NCBI GenBank assembly: GCA_006212115.1
Contig: PDUK01000025.1
Location: 1 to 36,993, forward strand
Reading direction: 5' to 3'
Length of the DNA: 36,993 bases
Source: Thalassolituus sp.
GTDB taxonomy: Bacteria; Pseudomonadota; Gammaproteobacteria; Pseudomonadales; Oceanobacteraceae
The notes below the pieces were generated by a model. It was given only the letters and a program-made list of their open reading frames with translations. It was not told the origin of the DNA and did no database searches. This document shows positions 7,030 to 14,686 of the stretch, piece by piece. The translations under genes were made by a program, and so were the position numbers. The first letter of the stretch is position 1; each line of letters begins with the position of its first letter.

Positions 7030-8001
7030 ATGGTTTATTCATCCGACAACAAGATCCCCGTAGGTATCAGCGCCTGTCTGACCGGCCAGCCAGTGCGCTT
7101 CAACGGCAGTCATAAGCGATCCCGCTTCTGCACTGACACCCTGAGCCAGTACTTCGATTTCCGCCCGGTGTGCCCTGAAGTCGCCATTGGCATGGGAACA
7201 CCGCGCGAACCGATTCGCCTTGTCAGTGAAACGCCCGCAGATACAGAGATCAGAGCCGTCGGTGTGGACTCACCAGAGCTGGACGTTACTGATGCACTGA
7301 GAGCGGAAGCAGTCAGTACCAGTGCTGCTAATCAGGATCTGTGTGGCTTCATCTTTATGCAGAAGAGTCCGAGCTGCGGTGTCTTTGCGGTTAAGCGTTA
7401 TCTGAAGAACGGGCACCCTGAAGGCAAGGCCTCGGGTATTTTCGCCAGCGAATTCGCCCGGCTGAACCCTTTGTTGCCCATCGAAGAAGCAGGCCGTTTG
7501 AATGACGCTGCCCTGCGCGAAAATTTCATGGTCCGTGTCTTTGCCTTCCGTGACTGGCAGCTGTTTACGCAGACAACCGTCACTCCAGCTCGCCTTATCG
7601 AGTTTCACTCTCGGTATAAGTATCTGGTTATGGCTCACAGTATCGTGCAGTACAAAGCTGCCGGTAAGCTACTCAGCGACTTGAGTGGCGATATCGACTA
7701 CATCGCGGAGCAATATTTCGAGCTATTAATGACGGCACTGGCCAAGCCTGCCAGCCGCAAGATGCACACCAACACCATGATGCATCTGCAGGGTTATCTG
7801 AAAAAGCTCATCACCCCTGAGGACAAAGCAGAACTGCAACGCCTGATTATGGAGTATCGCCGCGGCATCATTCCCTTAGTCGTTCCGCTGACGCTGCTCA
7901 AGCACCACCTGAACCACTTTGGCGATGCCAACCGATACGCACGTGAACAGGTCTATCTGAATCCCCATCCATACGAAATGGGGCTGAGGAACAGCCTGTG
8001 A
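7030..8001 (+). CDS. rudS: RudS-like tRNA 4-thiouridine desulfidase (DUF523-DUF1722)
   Basis: A 323-residue two-domain protein. The N-terminal DUF523/TudS domain shows GISACLTGQPVRFNG (C16), VCPEVAIGMG (C48, E50) and KSPSCGVF (C116). These are the three cysteines that hold the [4Fe-4S] cluster in TudS desulfidases, with a conserved acid and serine. The C-terminal DUF1722 domain starts at about residue 190 (YKYLVMAHS) and is the likely RNA-binding part. As I recall, the Pseudomonas putida fusion RudS removes sulfur from tRNA 4-thiouridine, the base that absorbs near-UV light. Placement with LitR and photolyase fits this. AGGAG lies 8 nt before the ATG. Its last codons overlap the regulator start (GTGA). 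Confidence 0.85.
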   Translation: MVYSSDNKIPVGISACLTGQPVRFNGSHKRSRFCTDTLSQYFDFRPVCPEVAIGMGTPREPIRLVSETPADTEIRAVGVDSPELDVTDALRAEAVSTSAANQDLCGFIFMQKSPSCGVFAVKRYLKNGHPEGKASGIFASEFARLNPLLPIEEAGRLNDAALRENFMVRVFAFRDWQLFTQTTVTPARLIEFHSRYKYLVMAHSIVQYKAAGKLLSDLSGDIDYIAEQYFELLMTALAKPASRKMHTNTMMHLQGYLKKLITPEDKAELQRLIMEYRRGIIPLVVPLTLLKHHLNHFGDANRYAREQVYLNPHPYEMGLRNSL

Positions 8002-8855
8002 ATATAGCGGAAACCACAGGCTACCCGATCCGAGAGTTTGCCCGCCTGACAGGAGTCAACCCAGTTACTCTGCGAGCGTGGGAGCGTCGATATGGAATCA
8101 TCCAACCCCTGCGTACGCCGAAAGGTCACCGCTACTACACCGATGATCACGTCGATCAGGTGAAATCGATTCTGTACTGGCTTGATCAGGGTTACCCCAT
8201 TCGTCAGGTAAAACTACTGCTCAACGAGCCACCGGCAGATCCGGCTCGTGCCAGCGATGACTGGGAGCAGCTTCAGAACCGACAGCTGAGTGCAGCGCGG
8301 GATCTCAACTCGCGCGCGCTGGACGATGAGTGGAGCAACGGTTTGGCCAGCTACCCTATGGGTGTTTACTACGAGCGCTGCCTATTGCCCGTCCTCGATA
8401 CGCTTCGCCAGTCTCCGGATGAAGCGCTGATTCTGCATGCTTTCAGCCACCTGCTGCAGCGCAAACTGACGCAACTTGTACAACTGCAACAGAAGCACGC
8501 CGAAGGTCCGGGCCTACTCATGTGCACCAACGATCAGCAAGCAGAGCTTCATATTCTCGCGGCTTCCTACGCATTGGGCGCAGCGGGTTTTCGACTTGAG
8601 TACTTTGGTGTGAATCTAAATCCCGATGACGTTCGTATAGTGTCGGACAGGTTGGATTTTTCTTGGGTTTGGGCGCACATCCATCCCAGTAACAGCGACG
8701 AACAACAGCAGTGGCAAGCCTTATCAGATAAGTGCCGAATCCCAGTTTATTTCTCTGGGGCGATACCTAAAACCACAGCCGAAGACTACGCACTGAAACC
8801 ACCTATGAACAAACAGATACAGACTTTCATCACACACGCGGGGGGATTCGCATGA
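7998..8855 (+). CDS. litR: MerR-family regulator of the LitR/CarH type
   Basis: A 285-residue regulator. The N-terminal MerR winged helix begins YPIREFARLTGVNPVTLRAW and continues ERRYGI...TPKGHRYYTDDHV. A helical region (about 110-185) and a cobalamin-binding-like domain (about 185-285) follow. In CarH this fold binds adenosylcobalamin with an ExHxxG motif and a Wx9EH bundle motif. Here the first reads ELHILA, keeping His but with Ala for Gly, and the Trp/Glu-His pair is not evident. That resembles class II LitR of Pseudomonas, which does not sense light through B12 by itself. The GTG start overlaps the rudS stop, and AGGA lies 8 nt upstream. It probably binds the TTGTACAA boxes before its own operon. 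Confidence 0.85.
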   Translation: MNIAETTGYPIREFARLTGVNPVTLRAWERRYGIIQPLRTPKGHRYYTDDHVDQVKSILYWLDQGYPIRQVKLLLNEPPADPARASDDWEQLQNRQLSAARDLNSRALDDEWSNGLASYPMGVYYERCLLPVLDTLRQSPDEALILHAFSHLLQRKLTQLVQLQQKHAEGPGLLMCTNDQQAELHILAASYALGAAGFRLEYFGVNLNPDDVRIVSDRLDFSWVWAHIHPSNSDEQQQWQALSDKCRIPVYFSGAIPKTTAEDYALKPPMNKQIQTFITHAGGFA

Positions 8856-10273
8856 CACGTCTGATGTGGTTCCGCACCGACCTGAGAGTGCACGACAATC
8901 CAGCTTTACGTCACTCCCGTCGTGATGATGACGCTGCGACCATGGCGATTTATTTCGTTACCGAGCCGCAATGGGAGCAACACGACCTGGGCTCACGTCG
9001 TACTAATTTGATGAAACAAGCAGCCTGCGAATTGCACCGCAGCCTGGAGGAATTAGGCATCCCACTATTGATCGTCGAGAAGCCTGACTTTGCCGCCTGC
9101 ACCCAGTTCCTGCGCGACATTATCAGCCAGTACGACGTGACAGAGCTGAACTTTAATCTCGAATACGAAATTAACGAGCGCCATCGCGATATTGAATTGA
9201 GCAAGTGGTGTAAAGCAGAAAACGTCGCGGTAAATAAATTTCATGATCAATGCATCGTCCCACCCGGCGAATTAAAAACGCAGAACGGCGACCCATACCG
9301 TGTGTACTCCCCTTTCCGTAAGGCATGGCTGAAAGCCACCAAAGACTACATTGATGCGCCAACGTCCTCCCCACAAACTCAGGACATGCGAACCATCGAT
9401 CATGCCCTGCGGGATTACTGGAAAGAGCAACAGTGGCTGCCGGAGTTTCAACAAGATGCACTTTGGACAGCAACTGAGGATGCGGGCCATAGCCAGCTGA
9501 AAGACTTCCTGGACGCCGATGCGCGCCTGTACAACGACCAGAGAGATATCCCAGAGCTCGATGCCACCAGCCGCTTATCTTTCTATCTTGCAGTCGGACT
9601 GTTATCGCCCCGGCAGTGTATTCATGGCGCGTGGCAGCACAACGGCTGCCTGCTGAGCGGCGGCGAGGCCGGATTGGATAGTTGGATCAACGAGCTGGTA
9701 TGGCGAGAATTCTACAGACACCTGATTGTGGCCTATCCTGAACTATGCAAGCACCGTGCATTTCGTGCCGACTATCAGGATATTCCATGGCGCGACAGTG
9801 AATCTGACTTTCAGAAATGGTGTCGCGGTGAGACCGGATACCCGGTCGTGGATGCGGCAATGAAGCAACTTTTGGCGCAAGGCTGGATGCACAACCGCCT
9901 GCGAATGGTAACAGCGATGTTCCTGACCAAACACTTACTCATCGATTGGCGCTGGGGAGAAAAATACTTCAGCGAGCAGCTGGTGGATGCCGACCTCGCC
10001 TCCAATAACGGTGGTTGGCAGTGGAGTGCTTCAACCGGTGCGGACGGCGCACCCTACTTCCGAATTTTCAATCCGGTTACGCAATCTGAGCGTTTCGACA
10101 AGCAGGGGCACTTTATTGCGCGCTACCTGCCAGAACTCCAGAGCTTACCGGCCAAGACCCGACATTTCCCAGACGAGCTCTCTCGCAAACGCTGCGGATA
10201 TTCCACAGCGATCGTTGAACACAAAGCGGCACGCCAACGCGCGCTGGACACTTTTAAAAGCATGGAGAACTGA
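8852..10273 (+). CDS. phrB: Deoxyribodipyrimidine photolyase (CPD photolyase)
   Basis: A light-driven flavoenzyme that splits cyclobutane pyrimidine dimers. The 473 residues match E. coli PhrB (472). TRLMWFRTDLRVHDNPAL opens the antenna-chromophore domain. The FAD domain has SWINELVWREFYRHL near 280, TGYPVVDAAMKQL, GWMHNRLRMVTAMFLTKHL near 345 and NNGGWQWSASTGADGAPYFR near 385. Tryptophans for the electron-transfer chain are present. The ATG overlaps the regulator's stop (ATGA), so synthesis is translationally coupled, and the G-rich stretch before it can act as ribosome site. Class I CPD photolyase is more likely than a cryptochrome because of the repair-site residues and full length. Confidence 0.95.
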   Translation: MTRLMWFRTDLRVHDNPALRHSRRDDDAATMAIYFVTEPQWEQHDLGSRRTNLMKQAACELHRSLEELGIPLLIVEKPDFAACTQFLRDIISQYDVTELNFNLEYEINERHRDIELSKWCKAENVAVNKFHDQCIVPPGELKTQNGDPYRVYSPFRKAWLKATKDYIDAPTSSPQTQDMRTIDHALRDYWKEQQWLPEFQQDALWTATEDAGHSQLKDFLDADARLYNDQRDIPELDATSRLSFYLAVGLLSPRQCIHGAWQHNGCLLSGGEAGLDSWINELVWREFYRHLIVAYPELCKHRAFRADYQDIPWRDSESDFQKWCRGETGYPVVDAAMKQLLAQGWMHNRLRMVTAMFLTKHLLIDWRWGEKYFSEQLVDADLASNNGGWQWSASTGADGAPYFRIFNPVTQSERFDKQGHFIARYLPELQSLPAKTRHFPDELSRKRCGYSTAIVEHKAARQRALDTFKSMEN

Positions 10274-10296
10274 GGCCAAAGCCCGGTGAAACTGGT

Positions 10297-11256
10297 ATGA
10301 CAAGCATTCGCAAGAAATCATGGCTGCTCAACATTGTACGTTGGTTTGATTCTTATGCTGGCGACGATGCAAAGATGACCAGCACCGAATTTAACTGGGT
10401 GCGCGTCATTCCGTTTCTGATTCTCCATCTTGCCTGCTTTGCCGCCTTCTGGACGGGGGTCAGCACAGTTGCTGTTGTCACCTGTCTCGCATTGTTCTGG
10501 CTTCGCATGTTTGCCATTACCGCGTTTTATCACCGCTATTTTTCGCACCGCAGTTATAAGACCAACCGCTTCTGGCAATTCCTGTTTGCTTTAATCGGCA
10601 ACATGTCCGCCCAACGTGGACCTCTCTGGTGGGCGGCCCATCACCGTGCCCACCATCAATACTCCGACACAGAAAATGACCTGCACTCACCAGTACAGCG
10701 TGGGTTCTGGTGGAGTCACATGGGTTGGTTTACCTGCGACGCCAGCTTCAAGACTCAGCAAAAGCGCATTAAGGATTTTGCCAAATTCCCAGAGCTTCGT
10801 TTTCTCGATCGCTACGACAGTTTTGCGCCGCTTTTGCTGATCGCCTTGTTGTTTGTCGCTGGCGAGCTGCTGGCATCGTTCAAACCAGAACTGGGTACAA
10901 ACGGCGCTCAGATGGTTGTCTGGGGTTTTGTTATTTCAACCGTGTTGTTGTTTCACTCAACCGTGACGATCAACTCGCTCGGACATATTTGGGGATCACG
11001 TCGATTCCAAACTAAAGACGACAGCCGCAATAACGCTTTTCTTGCTCTGCTGACACTTGGCGAGGGTTGGCACAACAACCATCACCGCTACGCCACATCT
11101 GCACGTCAGGGCTTCTACTGGTGGGAAGTCGATATCAGTTACATGATTCTGAAAGCAATGAGCTGGGTTGGCATTATTCATAGCCTGAAACCCGTACCCG
11201 AGCATGTTCTCAAGGAGGGGCGTCATGGAAAACGCACAACAAGTGAACAGGAATAA
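10297..11256 (+). CDS. Membrane fatty acid desaturase (acyl-CoA delta-9 type)
   Basis: An integral membrane di-iron desaturase of 319 residues. All three histidine boxes are present: HRYFSH (about 79-84), HRAHH (about 114-118) and HNNHH (about 259-263). Hydrophobic helices lie at about 36-73 and 175-230. This is the DesC/OLE1-like acyl-CoA desaturase pattern, which inserts a cis double bond at C9 using O2. In the operon it could supply the unsaturated chains modified by the Cfa-like methyltransferase and flavin desaturase downstream, or restore unsaturation under photo-oxidative stress. It starts 23 nt after phrB with only a weak ribosome site. Its last 32 nt overlap the next gene. Confidence 0.9.
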   Translation: MTSIRKKSWLLNIVRWFDSYAGDDAKMTSTEFNWVRVIPFLILHLACFAAFWTGVSTVAVVTCLALFWLRMFAITAFYHRYFSHRSYKTNRFWQFLFALIGNMSAQRGPLWWAAHHRAHHQYSDTENDLHSPVQRGFWWSHMGWFTCDASFKTQQKRIKDFAKFPELRFLDRYDSFAPLLLIALLFVAGELLASFKPELGTNGAQMVVWGFVISTVLLFHSTVTINSLGHIWGSRRFQTKDDSRNNAFLALLTLGEGWHNNHHRYATSARQGFYWWEVDISYMILKAMSWVGIIHSLKPVPEHVLKEGRHGKRTTSEQE

Positions 11257-11728
11257 CCACTCAGCAGACGAGCAGCGAAAAAAGTCTGATCCTCGTCTCA
11301 CGGCTTTTTATGACTTGTATAACACCCTGAGTCCCGACACAGCAGGCACGGCCATGTTGCGCCGGCACTTGGAAGCAGTGTACGCGGAGCACATTGAATT
11401 CAGCGATCCAATACATCGGGTGACAGGCCTTGATGAGATGGAACGCTATTTCGAAGGCTTGTACGAGAACATCACCTACATCGAATTCAATTTTCATAAT
11501 GCACTGGTGAACGGTGACGAAGGTGCCGTCCACTGGACGATGATCTATCGCCACCCCCGCCTGAAAGGTGGAAAGAAAGATATCCGTGTTGAAGGCGTCA
11601 GCCTACTGCGCTGGCGCGACGGAAAAATCACGCGTCATCAGGATATTTTTGATGCCGGAAGTTTGTTGTACGAGCACCTACCCATACTCGGCAGCGTTAT
11701 CCGCAAATTAAAGGAGCGTATGGCATGA
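11225..11728 (+). CDS. NTF2/SnoaL-like protein
   Basis: A 167-residue cone-fold protein of the nuclear transport factor 2 superfamily. The central part (YDLYNTLSPDTA, AVYAEHIEFSDPIHRVTGLD, GDEGAVHWTMIYRHPRL, VEGVSLLRWRDGKITRHQDIFD) shows the typical SnoaL-like layout with a small-ligand pocket. Similar proteins occur beside SDR, DUF1365 and Cfa genes in singlet-oxygen-response operons such as the Rhodobacter sphaeroides RpoE-ChrR regulon, as I recall. The biochemical role there is unclear. I chose the ATG at 11225 because AAGGAGG lies about 7 nt upstream; the longer reading frame has no such signal. It overlaps the desaturase gene upstream and the SDR gene downstream (ATGA). Confidence 0.8.
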   Translation: MENAQQVNRNNHSADEQRKKSDPRLTAFYDLYNTLSPDTAGTAMLRRHLEAVYAEHIEFSDPIHRVTGLDEMERYFEGLYENITYIEFNFHNALVNGDEGAVHWTMIYRHPRLKGGKKDIRVEGVSLLRWRDGKITRHQDIFDAGSLLYEHLPILGSVIRKLKERMA

Positions 11729-12531
11729 GCAACCCCATCCCACTTGATGATCAGGTTATCTGGTTAACGGGCGCGTCGTCCGGTATCGGTGAAGCCCTTA
11801 CCGACGCCCTTGCTCCCCGCTGCCGGGCTTTGTTTATCAGCGCACGCTCTGAAGACAAACTTAAGCCTCTCGCTGCCAGGCATGATAACGTCATTATCGC
11901 CACGGCAGACATCACTGATGAAGAAAGCCTGCACAAGGTCGCTGAATTCATCGATGAGAAATACGGCCACCTGGATACCGTTATTGCCAATGCCGGCACC
12001 TGCGAATATGTCGATGTCACCGATTTCGACGCCGCCCTATTCCGCCGAGTAATCGATACCAATGTAATGGGCCTGGTGAATACCACGGCCGCTGCCCTCC
12101 CACTCCTACGCAAGAGCGAACGAGGTTATCTGGTCGGTGTTGGCAGCAGTGTGTCCATGCTCGCAATGCCACGCGCACAGGCTTACGGTGCCAGCAAAGC
12201 CGCGGTCGCACACTTTCTCGAGAGCATGAAAGCCGATCTGACGGCGATGAATATTGATGTTTCTATAGTCAGCCCCGGTTTCGTTAAAACGCCGTTGACC
12301 GATGTTAATGACTTCCCTATGCCTATGCGTATCAGCGCCGAAAAAGCCGCTGACGCCATTATTGATGGTATCGAGAAGCGTCACTGGCACATCCACTTTC
12401 CTAAAACATTTACCCGCATCCTTTGGTTTATTGGTCAATTACCAGCATTCCTGCGCCATCGAATTACCGCCTCAATGTCGCGAACTGATGAAGCACTAAA
12501 GCAGAGGCACGCACAGGAGTCTGATTCATGA
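11725..12531 (+). CDS. Short-chain dehydrogenase/reductase
   Basis: A 268-residue classical SDR. It shows the cofactor motif TGASSGIG (about 15-22), the structural NAG motif in VIANAGTCEY, a catalytic Ser in VGVGSSVS, and the YGASK active-site Tyr/Lys pair (about Y154 and K158), then SPGFVKTPLT. NAD(P)-dependent oxidation or reduction of a lipid or carbonyl is likely; the substrate is unknown. GGAG lies 8 nt before the ATG, and the gene overlaps both neighbours by 4 nt. Its presence in a block with the flavin desaturase, DUF1365 and Cfa-like genes suggests a step in fatty acyl modification or detoxification of oxidised lipid products. Confidence 0.88.
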   Translation: MSNPIPLDDQVIWLTGASSGIGEALTDALAPRCRALFISARSEDKLKPLAARHDNVIIATADITDEESLHKVAEFIDEKYGHLDTVIANAGTCEYVDVTDFDAALFRRVIDTNVMGLVNTTAAALPLLRKSERGYLVGVGSSVSMLAMPRAQAYGASKAAVAHFLESMKADLTAMNIDVSIVSPGFVKTPLTDVNDFPMPMRISAEKAADAIIDGIEKRHWHIHFPKTFTRILWFIGQLPAFLRHRITASMSRTDEALKQRHAQESDS

Positions 12532-13790
12532 AAAAACGTATCGCCGTCGTCGGTTCCGGCATCGCAGGTTTGACTTGCGCCTGGCTGTTGAGAGACAAGT
12601 ACGACATCACTCTCTACGAAGAAAACGATTACCTCGGTGGTCACACTCAGACCACCGACGTGGAGTTGTTGGGCAAGTCCTGGCCGGTTAATACGGGTTT
12701 CATCGTTTACAACGACTGGACCTACCCCAACTTCATCCGCCTGATGGAGTTGCTCGGTGTCGAAAGTGAAGAGTCAGACATGAGCTTCAGTGTGAAATGC
12801 GAGCAGTCCGGGTTGGAGTACAACGGGCACACGCTGAACTCTCTATTTGCGCAACGTCGTAATTTCCTTAAACCGTCCTTCTACGGAATGATCCGTGACA
12901 TCCTGCGGTTTAACAAAGAAACCCGTGCAGAATTAGCTAATGACAGTGTCGATCGCACAGAGACACTGGGTAGCTACCTGACACGAAAAGGCTACGGCGA
13001 GGCATTCCGCACTAAATACATCATCCCAATGGGCGCAGCAGTTTGGTCTGCCAGCGAAGATATGATGATGGCGTTTCCGGTTTATTTTTTCCTGCGTTTC
13101 TTTAATAACCACGGCATGCTGAGCGTGGATGACCGGCCACAATGGCGCGTCATCTCCAATGGTTCACGCAGCTACGTGACGCGCATCCTTAAAGACTTGC
13201 CTCAGGATCAGGTGTTTCTGAATACACCGGTGGATGGCGTAAGTCGTTCAGATGACGGAGTTGTTATCAGCAGCAAGCGCGGTCATGACCTGTACGACGA
13301 AGTCATCTTTGCTTGCCACAGTGATCAGGCGCTGGCCATGCTTAAAGACGCGACTGCGGACGAGCAAGCCATTCTCGGTGCTATTCCGTACAAGATGAAT
13401 GACGTCGTACTGCATACCGACGAAACCATTCTGCCCAAACGCAAACTGGCATGGGCTGCCTGGAACTATCACATCGGTGAAGATGCACAGGATTCTGTTG
13501 CCGTTACCTACTACATGAATCGCTTGCAGAACTTTGATGACGCGCCCGTGGAATTTTGTGTCACGCTGAATAAAACAGAAGCCATTAATCCTCAAAAAAT
13601 CATTCGCAAATTCCGTTATGCCCACCCAGTCTTCACTCTGGAAGGTATGGCTGCTCAGCAGCGTCATAGTGAGATCAGCGGTGTAAATAACACCCACTTC
13701 TGTGGTGCATATTGGTTCAACGGTTTTCACGAAGACGGTGTCCGCAGTGCCCTGCGCGTGACGGAAGCACTTGGAGTACCACTGCCGTGA
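12528..13790 (+). CDS. Flavin amine-oxidase-like protein (possible UfaD-type fatty acid desaturase)
   Basis: A 420-residue FAD protein starting MKKRIAVVGSGIAGLTCAWL, with the GSGIAG dinucleotide motif at 9-14, then EENDYLGGHTQT at the flavin. The family is annotated as amine oxidase or protoporphyrinogen-oxidase-like, and members sit beside DUF1365 and Cfa-like genes in many bacteria. As I recall, UfaD of the furan fatty acid pathway is a flavoprotein of this similarity that desaturates a methylated acyl chain. That role is plausible here but not shown. The C-terminal segment NNTHFCGAYWFNGFHEDGVR closes the FAD site. AGGAG precedes the ATG, with 4 nt overlaps on both sides. Confidence 0.82.
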   Translation: MKKRIAVVGSGIAGLTCAWLLRDKYDITLYEENDYLGGHTQTTDVELLGKSWPVNTGFIVYNDWTYPNFIRLMELLGVESEESDMSFSVKCEQSGLEYNGHTLNSLFAQRRNFLKPSFYGMIRDILRFNKETRAELANDSVDRTETLGSYLTRKGYGEAFRTKYIIPMGAAVWSASEDMMMAFPVYFFLRFFNNHGMLSVDDRPQWRVISNGSRSYVTRILKDLPQDQVFLNTPVDGVSRSDDGVVISSKRGHDLYDEVIFACHSDQALAMLKDATADEQAILGAIPYKMNDVVLHTDETILPKRKLAWAAWNYHIGEDAQDSVAVTYYMNRLQNFDDAPVEFCVTLNKTEAINPQKIIRKFRYAHPVFTLEGMAAQQRHSEISGVNNTHFCGAYWFNGFHEDGVRSALRVTEALGVPLP

Positions 13791-14686
13791 ACTCAACCCA
13801 GAGTGCCCTATTTGTCGGCGACGTGCGTCATCGTCGCTTTCACCCAGTGAGCCATGAGCTGAATTATCAGGCTTTTATGGTGTGGCTCAATCTTGATGAG
13901 GTCGATGATGTTCTACAGCGATCATCGCTTTGGGGCACCCGGTTTGTATCGCCAGCAAGGTTTAAACGCGAGGACTACTTTGTTTTCGACGATCTGAACG
14001 TAGAAGACACAGCTGAGAATCTAAAACAGCACGTGATTCATGCATTCAAAAAAGAAACAGGGTTGGACGTCTCTACTGTTTGCATGATGACCAATCTGCG
14101 CTACTTCGGGTATCTGATTAACCCCGTTACTTTTTATTACGCCTATGCCGCAGACGGCACACATCTGGGTATTTTGTCAGAGATAACGAATACGCCGTGG
14201 AATGAGCGTTTCCATTACACCTTGCTATCGCAAACCGCTGGATTAAATACAGCGTCATCCTCGGACAGAGCGGAGAAGTTCACCGGTATTAAACCCGAGC
14301 ACACGCAACAGCACGAGGATGGACATCTGCGACACCGCTACCGCTTTAATAAGGTATTCCATGTTTCGCCGTTCAACCCGATGGATATGACCTACATCTG
14401 GAGCATGCCAGAGGTCACAGATACTTGCCTGATCCATATGCAGACCATGAATCAGGGGCGCCTCGACTTCGATGCCACCATGACGATGGAGCGCAAGCCG
14501 TTAACGGCGAGCAGCATGCGCCAGGTGCTTATTACCTATCCATTTATGACGATGAAAATATTCTGGGGAATTTACAGTAACGCCGCTCGCCTGTGGCTGA
14601 AGAAAAGCCCCTTTTACGACCATCCGGAAAACGACCCGGAACAGGATTTAAGAAAAACTACCGCCCCACGACAGGAGCACCTATGA
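13787..14686 (+). CDS. DUF1365 family protein
   Basis: A 299-residue protein of the DUF1365 family, often annotated as plasmid-partition-like or cyclopropane-fatty-acid-associated. Typical segments are GDVRHRRFHPVSHELNYQ near the start, LMTNLRYFGY-like text (MMTNLRYFGYLINPVTFYY) at about 101-119, and FHVSPFNPMDMTYIW later. I chose the GTG at 13787, which overlaps the stop of the upstream flavoprotein gene as GTGA. A longer reading frame extends back into that gene and has no ribosome site. The function is not established. Constant pairing with the flavoprotein and Cfa-like methyltransferase suggests it takes part in the same lipid pathway. Confidence 0.82.
   Translation: MNSTQSALFVGDVRHRRFHPVSHELNYQAFMVWLNLDEVDDVLQRSSLWGTRFVSPARFKREDYFVFDDLNVEDTAENLKQHVIHAFKKETGLDVSTVCMMTNLRYFGYLINPVTFYYAYAADGTHLGILSEITNTPWNERFHYTLLSQTAGLNTASSSDRAEKFTGIKPEHTQQHEDGHLRHRYRFNKVFHVSPFNPMDMTYIWSMPEVTDTCLIHMQTMNQGRLDFDATMTMERKPLTASSMRQVLITYPFMTMKIFWGIYSNAARLWLKKSPFYDHPENDPEQDLRKTTAPRQEHL

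Noticed and set aside
8476-8483. TTGTACAA box inside the litR coding region
   Set aside because: It matches exactly but encodes Leu-Val-Gln in frame in a helical stretch, with no promoter near. I treat it as probably coding chance.
13712-13786. Extended N-terminus of the DUF1365 protein
   Set aside because: The extra 25 codons lie inside the flavoprotein gene and read as non-homologous Arg/Cys-rich sequence. The GTGA overlap start fits the operon pattern.
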